DNA from: Rhodovarius lipocyclicus
GTDB taxonomy: Bacteria; Pseudomonadota; Alphaproteobacteria; Acetobacterales; Acetobacteraceae
Assembly: GCF_009900765.1 (NCBI RefSeq)
Contig: NZ_JAAABL010000003.1
Span: 124,001 to 188,000, forward strand
DNA: 64,000 bases
Direction of reading: 5' to 3'
Part shown: positions 1 through 9,560 of the stretch, one piece after another
Position numbering within the stretch: the stretch's first letter is position 1
Layout: each line of letters starts with the position of its first letter
Program-made: the position numbers and the translations under genes
The notes under the pieces: model-generated
Databases searched by the model: none
The model's input: the letters and a program-made list of their open reading frames with translations, nothing else
What the model was told of the DNA's origin: nothing

Positions 1-126
1 ACCGGGGTCACGGCCTGCGTCGTGGCGCTGGGGCTGGTGCAGGCGGGGCTGCCCGAACCCGCGATCTATGACGGCAGCTGGACCGAATGGGCCGGCCGGC
101 CGGAAACGCCCAAGGAAAACAGCTGA
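1..126 (+). CDS. sseA: Rhodanese-type sulfurtransferase, C-terminal fragment
   Basis: Only the last 41 codons are present; the gene begins before the window. The tail contains GVTACVVALGL followed by YDGSWTEW. This matches the end of two-domain thiosulfate/3-mercaptopyruvate sulfurtransferases, where the active-site loop precedes the helix and the conserved YDGSW(T/S)EW closes the domain. The catalytic cysteine would lie just upstream, outside the window. Family knowledge: these enzymes move sulfane sulfur from 3-mercaptopyruvate or thiosulfate to thiol acceptors or cyanide. The stop is 2 bp before the metC-like start, so both are probably co-transcribed as a sulfur amino-acid pair. The SseA assignment rests on a short segment; a thiosulfate sulfurtransferase is the alternative. 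Confidence 0.7.
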   Translation, partial: TGVTACVVALGLVQAGLPEPAIYDGSWTEWAGRPETPKENS

Positions 127-128
127 AC

Positions 129-1310
129 ATGAGCAGCAACCAGCAGAAGTTCGACACGCGCCTGTCCCATATGGCGCGGCCCGGCATCCGCACCCATGGC
201 TTCGTGAACACGGGCGTGCATCGCGGCTCCACCGTGCTCTACCCGGATTGCGCGACCCGCGCCGAGGGCCCCAAGCACCGCTACGAGCAGTGGATGAGCT
301 ATGGCACCGGCGGCGGGCCCACCCATTTCGAGCTTGAGAACGCGATCGCCGAGATCGAGGGCGGCACCCACTGCACCATCGTGGGCACGGGTCTCGCGGC
401 CATTTCGGTGCCGCTGCTGGCCTATCTCAAGGCCGGCGACCACATGCTGATGCCCGACAGCGTCTATGGCCCGGGGCGGAACATCGCCACCAAGATGCTG
501 GCCGGCTTCGACATCGAGACCACCTTCTACGACCCCACCATCGACGAGGCCGGCATCGCCGCGCTGATCCGCGACAACACCCGCGTGGTCTATACCGAGA
601 GCCCGGGCAGCCACACCTTCGAGCTGCAGGACATCCCGGCCATCGCCCGCGCCGCCCATGCGCGCGGCGCGGTGGTGATGATGGACAACACCTGGGGCAT
701 CCACCACTTCCAGCCCTTCCAGCATGGCGTCGATGTCTCGATCCAGGCGCTGACCAAATATGTCGGCGGCCATTCGGACATCCTGCTGGGCTCCTGCACC
801 GTGAACAGCAAGGCGCATTGGGAAAAGGTGCGCGAGAGCGCGCTGCTGCTGGGCGCCTATGCCTCGCCGGACGATGTGTGGCTGGCGATCCGCGGCCTTC
901 GCACCATGGGCGTGCGGCTGAAGCACCAGGAGGCCTCGGGGCTGGAGATCGCGCGCTGGCTGGAACAGCAGCCGCAAGTGCTGCAGGTGGTGCATCCCGC
1001 CCTGCCGAGCCATCCGCAGCATGAGCTGTTCAAGCGCGACTTCACCGGCGCTTGCAGCCTGTTCGGCGTGGTGTTCCAGCCACACTACACGCTGGAGGAC
1101 GCCTATCGCTTCGTGGAAGCGACCACGCTGTTCGGCATCGGCGCCAGCTGGGGCGGGTATGAGTCGCTCGCCCTGCCGACCACGGGCTTCCTGACGCGCA
1201 CGGCGGGCACGGGCCATTTCGACGGCCCGATGATCCGCATGCATATCGGGCTGGAGGATGTGGGCGACCTGAAGACCGACCTGCTGCGCGGTTTCGCGGC
1301 GCTGGGGTAA
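129..1310 (+). CDS. metC: Cystathionine beta-lyase (PLP, Cys/Met metabolism family)
   Basis: 393 aa, a normal length for Cys/Met-metabolism PLP enzymes. The start at 129 was chosen because an AAGGAAA Shine-Dalgarno (SD) lies just before it; an in-frame start at 87 would overlap the upstream gene. Visible family marks are YGTGGGPTHFELE (res 58-70), the EGG(T) turn near 77-80 that starts the PLP pocket, MMDNTWG (184-190) with the aspartate that contacts the PLP ring nitrogen, and SIQALTKYVGGHSD, where K210 is the predicted Schiff-base lysine. The expected reaction is cleavage of cystathionine to homocysteine, pyruvate and ammonia in the cytoplasm, giving a methionine precursor. It follows a sulfurtransferase by 2 bp and ends at a strong hairpin terminator. 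Other C-S lyases of this family cannot be excluded. Confidence 0.85.
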   Translation: MSSNQQKFDTRLSHMARPGIRTHGFVNTGVHRGSTVLYPDCATRAEGPKHRYEQWMSYGTGGGPTHFELENAIAEIEGGTHCTIVGTGLAAISVPLLAYLKAGDHMLMPDSVYGPGRNIATKMLAGFDIETTFYDPTIDEAGIAALIRDNTRVVYTESPGSHTFELQDIPAIARAAHARGAVVMMDNTWGIHHFQPFQHGVDVSIQALTKYVGGHSDILLGSCTVNSKAHWEKVRESALLLGAYASPDDVWLAIRGLRTMGVRLKHQEASGLEIARWLEQQPQVLQVVHPALPSHPQHELFKRDFTGACSLFGVVFQPHYTLEDAYRFVEATTLFGIGASWGGYESLALPTTGFLTRTAGTGHFDGPMIRMHIGLEDVGDLKTDLLRGFAALG

Positions 1311-1313
1311 GGG

Positions 1314-1337
1314 AAGGGGGCCGGAAGGCCCCCTTTT
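1314..1337 (+). terminator. Rho-independent terminator after metC
   Basis: A stem of GGGGGCC (1316-1322) and GGCCCCC (1327-1333) closes a GGAA tetraloop and runs into TTTT; flanking AA/TT extends it. It lies 5 bp after the metC stop and touches the stop of the convergent Bug gene, so it may serve both strands. Confidence 0.8.
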
Positions 1338-2326
1338 CACGCGTCCGGCGAGATGTTGTAGCGGCGGATCAACCCGCCCCAGCGCTCGGCCTCGTCCGCG
1401 ATGAAGGCACGGAAGGCCTCGGGGCCCTGTGCCGTGATCTGGAAGCCCGCCGCCTCCAGCCGCGCCTTGCCTTCGGGCGCGGTGATGGTGCGCCGGGTGA
1501 TCTCGAACAGGCGCTGCACGCGCTCGGCCGGCGTGCTGGCGGGCGCGATCAGGCCCGACCAGGCATAGCTCGCGGCATCCGGGATGCCTGCCTCGGCCAG
1601 GGTCGGCACGTTCGGCAGGGACGCCACGCGCTCCTCGCCCGTGCAGACCAGGGCCTTCAACTGCCCCTCTCGCACCGGGGAGAGCACGGCGGAGACGATC
1701 ACCACCATCGCCTGGATGCGCCCGGCCACCAGATCCACCGTCGCCTGGGCGAAGCCGCGATAGGGCACATGCACCATGTCCAGGTCGCCGCGCGCGATCA
1801 GGTCCACCATGCCCAGATGCGCGCCCGACCCGGCGCCGACCGAGCCATAGGACAGCTTGCCCGGGTTCGCCTTGGCATAGGCCATGAACTCCGCCAGCGT
1901 GTTGGCGGGCACGGAGGGATGGATCACCAGCACCTGCGCCGTGCGCACCATCAGGCAGACCGGCGCCAGATCGCGCGCGGGGTTGTAGGTCAGGTTGGGG
2001 AACAGGGCGGGGGCGGTGGCCAGCGGCCCGTTGATCGAGATGCCGAGCGTATGGCCATCCGTCGCCTTGGCCACGGCATCGGTGCCGATATTGCCGCCCG
2101 CGCCGGGGCGGTTTTCCACCACGCAGGGCTGGCCCAGCGCCTCGGCGAAGGCGGGGGAGATCACGCGCGCCGTCAGGTCGGGGGTGGAGCCGCCGGGGAA
2201 GGGCACGATGATGCGCAGGGGCCGGTCGGGCCAATGCGGCTGGGCGACAGCGGGGGCGGACAGCGCGGGTGCGCCCAGCAGGGCCAGGGCCGCACGGCGT
2301 TGGATCTTATGGTCGTTCGTGAACAT
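1337..2326 (-). CDS. Bug-family (TctC-type) periplasmic solute-binding protein
   Basis: 329 aa with an N-terminal export signal containing a twin arginine (IQRRAALALLG) and cleavage likely after APAVAQ. The mature protein begins with RPLRIIVPFPGGSTPDLTAR, the hallmark of Bug receptors, and continues with the DAVAKATDGHTLG segment and ENRPGAGGNIG. These proteins bind carboxylates or similar anions for TctA/TctB membrane partners; no tctAB gene is in the window, so this is an orphan receptor. The start at 2326 places the signal peptide at the N terminus; the longer frame from 2386 adds non-signal residues. It lies 23 bp downstream of a small unknown gene on the same strand and may be co-transcribed with it. 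The ligand cannot be read from sequence. Confidence 0.88.
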   Translation of the reverse strand: MFTNDHKIQRRAALALLGAPALSAPAVAQPHWPDRPLRIIVPFPGGSTPDLTARVISPAFAEALGQPCVVENRPGAGGNIGTDAVAKATDGHTLGISINGPLATAPALFPNLTYNPARDLAPVCLMVRTAQVLVIHPSVPANTLAEFMAYAKANPGKLSYGSVGAGSGAHLGMVDLIARGDLDMVHVPYRGFAQATVDLVAGRIQAMVVIVSAVLSPVREGQLKALVCTGEERVASLPNVPTLAEAGIPDAASYAWSGLIAPASTPAERVQRLFEITRRTITAPEGKARLEAAGFQITAQGPEAFRAFIADEAERWGGLIRRYNISPDA

Positions 2327-2349
2327 GGCGCCCGCTGTGTAACAGCTTT

Positions 2350-2727
2350 TCAGGCGCCCGTCGTCATCACCTCGACAATCCGCCATGCGCGTTCGCTACC
2401 ATCTGGGGCGCGCGTCACGAGGGTCTCGCCCGGGCGCAGCATGGCGGGGAACTGGATGAATTCCTGCGCCGCATCGCCCAGCGAGTGCCCTTCCTCGGCC
2501 AGGCGCAGGGACCAGCAGCCGAAATCATCGTCGTGATGGATGTCCCCCAGCCGCGGCGCGGCATCGGGCGGGGTCAGCGCCGCGCTCCAGTCGGCGGTGC
2601 GCGCGGCCCAGGCGGCGGTGTCCGGCAGCCCATGCGGCCCGGCCTCCAGGCTGAGGCTGAGGCGCCAACGGCTGTCCCCCATGGGCAGCCCGGGCGCGGA
2701 AAGCAGGGTGAGGGTGATGCGTTGCAT
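2350..2727 (-). CDS. Hypothetical protein (125 aa)
   Basis: Not recognised. The 125-aa frame starts MQRITLTLLSAPG and has a balanced, soluble composition. It has a tryptophan-rich middle (AAWAARTADWSAAL) and an acidic-histidine patch (GDIHHDDDFGCW), with no signal peptide or membrane span. An earlier in-frame ATG at 2745 would add MRYDGA. The much longer frame to 3030 is rejected because it covers the divergent rlmB start in low-complexity sequence. The HHDDD patch could bind metal, but that is only a guess. It precedes the Bug receptor by 23 bp and is divergent from rlmB. That the frame is real is inferred from its composition and the lack of any competing gene. Confidence 0.55.
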   Translation of the reverse strand: MQRITLTLLSAPGLPMGDSRWRLSLSLEAGPHGLPDTAAWAARTADWSAALTPPDAAPRLGDIHHDDDFGCWSLRLAEEGHSLGDAAQEFIQFPAMLRPGETLVTRAPDGSERAWRIVEVMTTGA

Positions 2728-2810
2728 GGCTCCATCATAACGCATGATGCGCCGCAGGGTTGTTTCATCGGTGCTGGACATCACCCCCCCTGCCGCGCCA
2801 CATGCGCGCC

Positions 2811-3851
2811 ATGCCTCGTCCGCCTTCCCGCCCGAACCAGGGCCGCCCCGCCAAGGGCCGCCCCCACTCCCCCAGCAAGGGCCCCCATCAGGGGCGTGAG
2901 GACGCGCCGCCGCGCCCGCCGCAAGCCGAGCGCAAACCCGAACGCCAGCCCGAACGCCCGCAGCGGGCGCCGCAGCAGCCCGCCCTGGGGCGCGCCGCCA
3001 TGGCGGCCCCCGGTGCCCGCCAGGCCGCACAGGCCGCCGCCGCCCGCCAGGCCGCCAGCCAGGCGGGCCGTGGCGCCCGCCCGCCGCAGATGGCCCGCGC
3101 GCCGCAGATGCTGGCCGCCGAATCCACCCCGCGCGGCACCTATTGGCTGTATGGGCTGCACCCGGTGCAGGCCGCGCTGGCCAATCCCCGGCGCACCATC
3201 CGCCGCCTGCTGCTGACGCAGGAGGCCCACACGGCCCTGGTGCGCCAGGTGCCGCTGCCCTGGTCCGTGATCCCGGAGCAGGTGGACAAGGCCCATCTTT
3301 CCAGCTTCCTGCCCGCCGACGCGGTGCACCAGGGCACCGTCGCCCTGGTGGAGCCGCTGGAGGAACCCGATTGGGAAGCCGCCATCACCCGCAATGACGG
3401 CCCCGTGCTGGTGCTGGACCAGGTGACGGACCCGCGCAATGTCGGCGCCATCCTGCGCAGCGCCGCGGCCTTCGGCGCCGCCTGCGTCATCATGCAGGAC
3501 CGCCACGCGCCGCCCGAGACCGGCGCGCTGGCGCGCGCTGCCTCCGGCACGCTGGAAACCGTGCCGGTATTGCGGGAGGTCAACCTCTCCCGCGCGCTGG
3601 AAGCCTTGAAGAAGGCCGGCTTCTGGGTGCTGGGCCTGGATGGCGACGGCACCGAGACCCTGGCCGAGGCCGCCCCGCGCGACCGCCGCGTGGTGCTGGT
3701 GCTGGGCGCCGAGGGCGATGGCATGCGCCGCCTGACGCGGGAGGCCTGCGACGTGATCTGCCGCTTGCCGATCAGCCCGGAGGTTGAGAGCCTGAACGTG
3801 TCCGCCGCCGCCTCGGTGGCGCTGTACGAGTTCGGGAGAACCAGAAAATGA
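2811..3851 (+). CDS. rlmB: 23S rRNA (guanosine-2'-O-)-methyltransferase RlmB, SpoU/TrmH family
   Basis: 346 aa, about 100 longer than E. coli RlmB. Residues 1-107 are a low-complexity Pro/Arg/Gln/Ala tail with no predicted fold. Residues about 110-185 are the RNA substrate-binding domain (TYWLYGLHPVQAAL). Residues about 196-346 are the SPOUT knot, with motif 1 VTDPRNVGAILRSA (res 205-218), LGAEGDGM (298-305) and the C-terminal PEVESLNVSAAASVAL motif (323-338) that binds SAM. The family methylates G2251 of 23S rRNA; another SpoU target is possible. The start at 2811 was preferred over 2760 or 2802, because the frame before it looks non-coding. The stop overlaps the next start by ATGA, so translation is probably coupled. 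Confidence 0.88.
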   Translation: MPRPPSRPNQGRPAKGRPHSPSKGPHQGREDAPPRPPQAERKPERQPERPQRAPQQPALGRAAMAAPGARQAAQAAAARQAASQAGRGARPPQMARAPQMLAAESTPRGTYWLYGLHPVQAALANPRRTIRRLLLTQEAHTALVRQVPLPWSVIPEQVDKAHLSSFLPADAVHQGTVALVEPLEEPDWEAAITRNDGPVLVLDQVTDPRNVGAILRSAAAFGAACVIMQDRHAPPETGALARAASGTLETVPVLREVNLSRALEALKKAGFWVLGLDGDGTETLAEAAPRDRRVVLVLGAEGDGMRRLTREACDVICRLPISPEVESLNVSAAASVALYEFGRTRK

Positions 3852-4612
3852 CCGATGCGCTGGACCTGATCCTGACCGCGCGGCGCGAGAAGCGGGTGCT
3901 GGCGCCGATGGGCAAGGCCGCGCCCGCCGACCTCGCGGCGGGCTATGACTTGCAGCACCGCGTGGCGCGGGCGCTGGGCGCGGTGCCGCCCGCGGGCTTC
4001 AAGATCGGGGCCACGACCAAGGTCATGCAGGAGTATCTGGGCCTGCCGGGCCCGGCGGCGGGCTTCGTGCCGCCGGGCACGCCCCAGGCCAGCGGCGCGC
4101 GTTTCCGCTTCGCGGATTTCCTGGCGGTTGGCGTGGAGTGCGAGGTGGCGGTGCGCCTCGGCCGGGATATCGCGCCAGGGCCGATCACGGCGGCCGAGGC
4201 CGAATCGGCGGTCGCCGATGTGATGGCCGCGATCGAGATCGTGGAAAAACGCTACGGCGACCTGCGGGAGCTGCGCACGCCGACGCTGGTGGCCGACCAG
4301 GTCTTCCACGCCGGCGGCGTGCTGGCCGCGCCGCCGAAGAGCTGGCGCAAGATCGACCTGGGCGCCATCTGGGGCGAGATGTTCGTCGATGGCGTCTCGC
4401 GTGGCGGCGGCCATGGGCGCGACCTGCTGGGCCACCCGATGGCGGCCCTGGCCTGGCTGGCCGATTCCGGCGCCGCCCATGCCTTTGGCGGGCTGAGGAA
4501 GGGGCAGGTGGTGTGGCTGGGCTCCGTCATCCCGCCCCTGTGGCTGGAGGGCCCCTGCCATGTGGAGGCCCGTTTCGAGGGGCTGGGCAGCGCCGAGCTC
4601 ACCTTTTCTTAA
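3848..4612 (+). CDS. 2-keto-4-pentenoate hydratase family protein (FAH superfamily)
   Basis: 254 aa, typical for MhpD/DmpE-type hydratases and oxalocrotonate decarboxylases. Visible marks are GFKIGAT (res 50-56) with K52, VECEVAVRLGRDI (96-108) with the metal-binding E97 and E99, and AIEIVEKRY (128-136) with E130. These residues match the divalent-metal site of the family, which hydrates 2-hydroxypenta-2,4-dienoate-type substrates in aromatic meta-cleavage pathways. No aromatic dioxygenase or aldolase is nearby. The gene instead overlaps rlmB by 4 bp, so the physiological substrate is open. No signal peptide is present, so it is cytoplasmic. A fumarylpyruvate hydrolase-like role is an alternative. 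Confidence 0.8.
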   Translation: MTDALDLILTARREKRVLAPMGKAAPADLAAGYDLQHRVARALGAVPPAGFKIGATTKVMQEYLGLPGPAAGFVPPGTPQASGARFRFADFLAVGVECEVAVRLGRDIAPGPITAAEAESAVADVMAAIEIVEKRYGDLRELRTPTLVADQVFHAGGVLAAPPKSWRKIDLGAIWGEMFVDGVSRGGGHGRDLLGHPMAALAWLADSGAAHAFGGLRKGQVVWLGSVIPPLWLEGPCHVEARFEGLGSAELTFS

Positions 4613-4633
4613 GGGTTACATGGCATGAATCGG

Positions 4634-4656
4634 ACCGGGGCCAGCTTGGGCCCGGT
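4634..4656 (+). other. Bulged hairpin between hydratase and unknown ORF
   Basis: ACCGGG (4634-4639) pairs with CCCGGT (4651-4656); CC/GG inside extends the stem past one bulged G, with loop AGCTTG. There is no T-tract, so this is at most a weak terminator or processing structure in the 77-bp gap between the two genes. Confidence 0.35.
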
Positions 4657-4689
4657 TCACGCCAGGACGGCGCGCGGAGTAGAGGCACC

Positions 4690-4974
4690 ATGCCGTCCAA
4701 CAAGCCCATCGCCCGTCAGCGGGCCGCCCAGTTGCCGGATTCCTCCCCCAGGGGCCAGGACTGGCACGCGATCCCTGAAGAACTGCAACTGGTGCTGGCG
4801 CGCGAAGCCATGCGCCGCGCCGCCGCCACCCTGGCCGAACAGGCCGATCTGCTCGCCTTCGAGATGGAGGAGGGCACGCTGGTCGATCGCGGCGGGCCCG
4901 ACGCGCTGCGGCTGTTCGCCTCCATCGTGCGGGCGACCAACGCGGATTCGCTGGGCCCAGTGGGGCACGCCTAA
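4690..4974 (+). CDS. Hypothetical protein (94 aa) ending in tandem repeat
   Basis: Not recognised. The 94-aa frame starts ATG at 4690 behind GGAGTAGAGG. It is mainly amphipathic helix in the middle (EELQLVLAREAMRRAAATLAEQADLL, split here as EELQLVLAREAMRRA and AATLAEQADLL) with an acidic stretch (FEMEEGTLVDRGG). There is no signal peptide, membrane span or cysteine. Its last codons VGHA and the TAA stop lie in the first unit of a triple 14-bp direct repeat; later units restate the stop in other phases. It is convergent with the EamA gene. Coding status is supported by a good SD and composition only. Confidence 0.55.
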   Translation: MPSNKPIARQRAAQLPDSSPRGQDWHAIPEELQLVLAREAMRRAAATLAEQADLLAFEMEEGTLVDRGGPDALRLFASIVRATNADSLGPVGHA

Positions 4975-5002
4975 TGGGGCACGCCTAATGGGGCACGCCT
5001 AA
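4961..5002. repeat. Three tandem 14-bp direct repeats at convergent stops
   Basis: The unit TGGGGCACGCCTAA occurs three times exactly and back to back (4961-4974, 4975-4988, 4989-5002). The first unit supplies the TAA stop of the upstream plus-strand ORF. The third contains the TAG stop (minus strand, 4999-5001) of the EamA gene. Perfect identity suggests recent slippage expansion. Adding or losing units would not disturb either coding frame, because both stops lie at the array edges. Confidence 0.95.
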
Positions 5003-5849
5003 CCCCGCGCGGCCAGCGCCACGCCCGAGACCGTCAGCACCAGCGCCGCGATCTGCCGGGGGCCGAAGGGCTCGCCCAGAAAGATCGCGGCCCCCGCCAC
5101 GCCGAACATGGGCGCCAGCATGGTGCCCATGGAGGCCAGGTTGGCCGGCACGCGCTTCACCGCCTCGAACCAGGCCAGATAAGCGAGGCCGAGCGGCATG
5201 ATCGTCATCCAGGCGAACAGCGCCCAGGCGGTGCCCGAGGCCTCGGCCCAGCGCGGGCTTTCCAGCAGCAGCGCCAGCGGGATCAGCGGCAGCCCGCCGA
5301 TGCCCACCTGCCACGCCGTCAGCGCCACCGGCGGCAGGCGCAGGGGCATGCGCTTGCCCAGCACCGTGCCCAGGCCGAAGCAGAACCCGGCCATCATCAC
5401 CGACAGCACGCCCGGCAGCTTCTCCAGCCCCACATCGAAGCGCTGGCCCGCGAACAGGATGCCCACCCCGGTGAAGCACAGCAGCATGGCCGCCACCCGC
5501 CGCCAGCCCGGCCGCTCACCCAGCACCGGCCAAGCCAGCAGCACCGTGAAGATCGGCGCGGTATAGGTGACGATGGAGGCCTCGCTGGAAGGCAGCCAGA
5601 CGAGGCCGATGGTGGCGAAACCCATCCAGGCCGTGACATTCAACAAGGAAGCCAGCACCAGCCGCCCGCGCATGCCGGCCGGCACGGACAGGCTCTGCCC
5701 CAGGGCGCGGGCGACGATGGCCAGCAGCAGAGCGGCGATGCAGCAGCCCAGCGCCCGGATGCTCATGGGCGGCAGTTCGCGCAGCAGCACCTTCAGCAAC
5801 GGCCAGTTGGTGCCCCAGCCAAAGGCCGCGACCACCAGCAGCACCAGCC

Positions 5850-5871
<22 letters not shown>
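4999..5871 (-). CDS. EamA-family drug/metabolite transporter
   Basis: 290 aa from a GTG start at 5871, with AGGGGG eight bases upstream. An in-frame ATG at 5910 would add 13 non-hydrophobic residues and overlap the preceding ABC gene by 61 bp. The protein has about ten hydrophobic segments arranged as two EamA repeats, beginning LVLLVVAAFGWGTNWPLLK. Family members export metabolites or amino acids across the inner membrane by proton exchange. The gene overlaps the 3' end of the dipeptide-type ABC ATPase gene and is probably its operon tail, which suggests export of a product of imported peptides; that is inference. Its stop lies inside a tandem repeat. Confidence 0.82.
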
Positions 5872-7728
<1,857 letters not shown>

Positions 7729-7732
<4 letters not shown>

Positions 7733-8547
7733 GCGCGGCCCCCCACCAAGTCTCGCAGGCCGTCGCCCAGCAGGTTGATGCCCAGCACCAGCACGAACAG
7801 CGCGATGCCGGGGATCCAGATCACCCAGGCGGAGAAGAACATGAAATCGCGCCCCTCAGCGATCATCAGCCCCCAGCTGGGCAAGGGCGGCGGCACGCCG
7901 AGGCCGAGGAAGGAGAGCGAGGCCTCCAGCAGAATGGCCAACGCCATTTCCAGCGTGGCGACCACGGCCAGATGCGACAGGATATTGGGCAGGATCTCGC
8001 TGAGCAGGATGCGCGGCGTGGAGCACCCGGCGGCCCAGGCGGCGGAGACATAGTCCAGCCCGCGCACCTGCATGGTGGTGCTGCGCGCCACCACGGCGAA
8101 GCGGTCCCACAGCAGCAGCCCCAGCACCGTCACCACCAGCACCGCCGAGGACCCGAACAGCCCCACCACGGCGAGCGCCACCAGCACCACCGGAATGGCC
8201 AGGCGCGTGGTGATCAGGAACAGCACCACATCATCCACCCGCCCGCCGAAGAAGCCGCCCAGCACCCCCAGCGTGATGCCGATGACGCCCGAGACGATCA
8301 CCGTCAGCACGCCGATGATCAGCGACACCCGCGCGCCATACAGCAACCGCGACAGGTAATCCCGCCCCAGCTGGTCGGTGCCCAGCAGGTTGGCGGGGTT
8401 GGTGCCCTCCATCCAGAACGGCACCGCCAGGCGGTTGTTCAGATCCTGCGCATAGGGGTCATGCGGCGCGATCCAGGGGGCCAGGATGGCGGCCAACGCC
8501 ACCAGCACCAGGATCGCCAGCCCGACATACAATCCGGCCTTCTTCAT
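7729..8547 (-). CDS. Dipeptide-type ABC transporter permease (DppC-like)
   Basis: 272 aa from ATG 8547. It begins MKKAGLYVGLAILVLVALAA and has the periplasmic APHDPYAQDL segment followed by GTDQLGRDYLSRLLYGARVSL, typical of the DppC/OppC N terminus. Five further hydrophobic spans follow, with the EAA-like coupling loop near AAGCSTPRILLSEILPN. It pairs with the DppB-like permease to form the pore. Both ends overlap neighbours by ATGA, indicating tight translational coupling. The long upstream extension of this frame to 9480 is a shadow of dppB. Confidence 0.9.
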
Positions 8548-9458
8548 CCGCGCAGCCTCGGGTCCAGCAGGGCGTTCAGCATGTCGGCCGCCAATGTCAG
8601 GGCGATGTAGATGCAGGCCAGCACCAGCACCACGGCCTGCACCACGGGGAAATCGTTCTTGGTGATGCTCTCCCACGCCAGGAAACCCACGCCATGCAGG
8701 GCGAAGACGCTCTCGATCACGATCGAGCCGCCCAGCATGAAGCCCAGCTGCACCGAGGCGATGGAGACCACCGGCAGCGCCGCGTTGCGCAGCGCGTGCT
8801 TGAACAGGATGGAAAAGCGCGACAGCCCCTTGGCCCGCGCGGTGCGGATGTAATCCGACCCCAGCGCCTGGATCATGCCCGAGCGCGTGAGGCGCGTCAG
8901 CGCCGGAATGGCCGAGAACGCCAGCACCATGCCGGGCATGACGTAATGCTCCCAGCTGCCGGTGCCCGAGACCGGCAGCCAGCCCAGTTGCAGCCCGAAG
9001 AAGATCATCATGATCAGCCCCAGCCAGAAGCCCGGCATGGCCTGGCCCAGCATGGCCACCAGCTGCACCAGCCGGTCCACCCAGGTGTTTTCCCGCACCG
9101 CGGCCAGGATGCCCATCGGGATCGACACCACCAGCGCGATGCACAGCCCCACCAGCCCAAGGGTGAGGGTCACGGGCATGCGCTCCAGGATCAGGTCCGA
9201 CACGCGGGCGCGGAAGAAGAAGCTCTCGCCGAAATCGCCCACCGCGGCCCGGCCCACCCAGGAGAAGAACTGCTGTAGCAGCGGCCGGTCCAGCCCATAG
9301 GCGCGGCGGACCATCTCCACATCCTCCTGCGTGGCGGCGGGCCCCGCGATGGAAATGGCGAGGTCGCCCGACAGGCGCGTCAGGGTGAAGGCGAGGGTCA
9401 GCACCGTCAGGCTGACCAGCAGGGCGAGCACAAGGCGGCGCAGGACGAAATTGACTAT
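8544..9458 (-). CDS. Dipeptide-type ABC transporter permease (DppB-like), start codon unclear
   Basis: About 304 aa if translation begins at the homologous position (IVNFVLRRLVLALLVSLTVL). That position carries ATA at 9458, and I see no ATG, GTG or TTG between it and far upstream in the frame. The next usable codon is GTG at 9431, which would remove the conserved FVLRRL start and give 295 aa. The rest is standard for the family: LDRPLLQQFFSW, an EAA loop at RTARAKGLSRFSILFKHALRN and six hydrophobic spans. No obvious SD precedes either option. No substrate-binding gene lies upstream; the next gene, panC, is divergent. Either an unusual start, a later start or a damaged 5' end is possible. Confidence 0.8.
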   Translation of the reverse strand: MVNFVLRRLVLALLVSLTVLTLAFTLTRLSGDLAISIAGPAATQEDVEMVRRAYGLDRPLLQQFFSWVGRAAVGDFGESFFFRARVSDLILERMPVTLTLGLVGLCIALVVSIPMGILAAVRENTWVDRLVQLVAMLGQAMPGFWLGLIMMIFFGLQLGWLPVSGTGSWEHYVMPGMVLAFSAIPALTRLTRSGMIQALGSDYIRTARAKGLSRFSILFKHALRNAALPVVSIASVQLGFMLGGSIVIESVFALHGVGFLAWESITKNDFPVVQAVVLVLACIYIALTLAADMLNALLDPRLRG

Positions 9459-9560
9459 CGATTGAACAGCTAACAGGCAAGCGCGCGTCGTGGCTAGTGC
9501 ATGCCTCGGCAGCGCGGGACGGGCTTCCAGCGGTGCTGCCCGCAAACTAGGCTCCGGGGC

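Noticed and set aside
66-2234. 722-aa minus-strand frame spanning metC and the Bug gene
   Set aside because: Crosses a terminator and two well-supported genes; a shadow due to codon bias.
4961-5002. CRISPR array
   Set aside because: Units are only 14 bp and directly abutting, with no spacers and no cas genes.
8548-9480. Upstream extension of the DppC-like frame to a TTG at 9480
   Set aside because: This part is the wrong frame through dppB; the real permease starts MKKAGLYVG at 8547.
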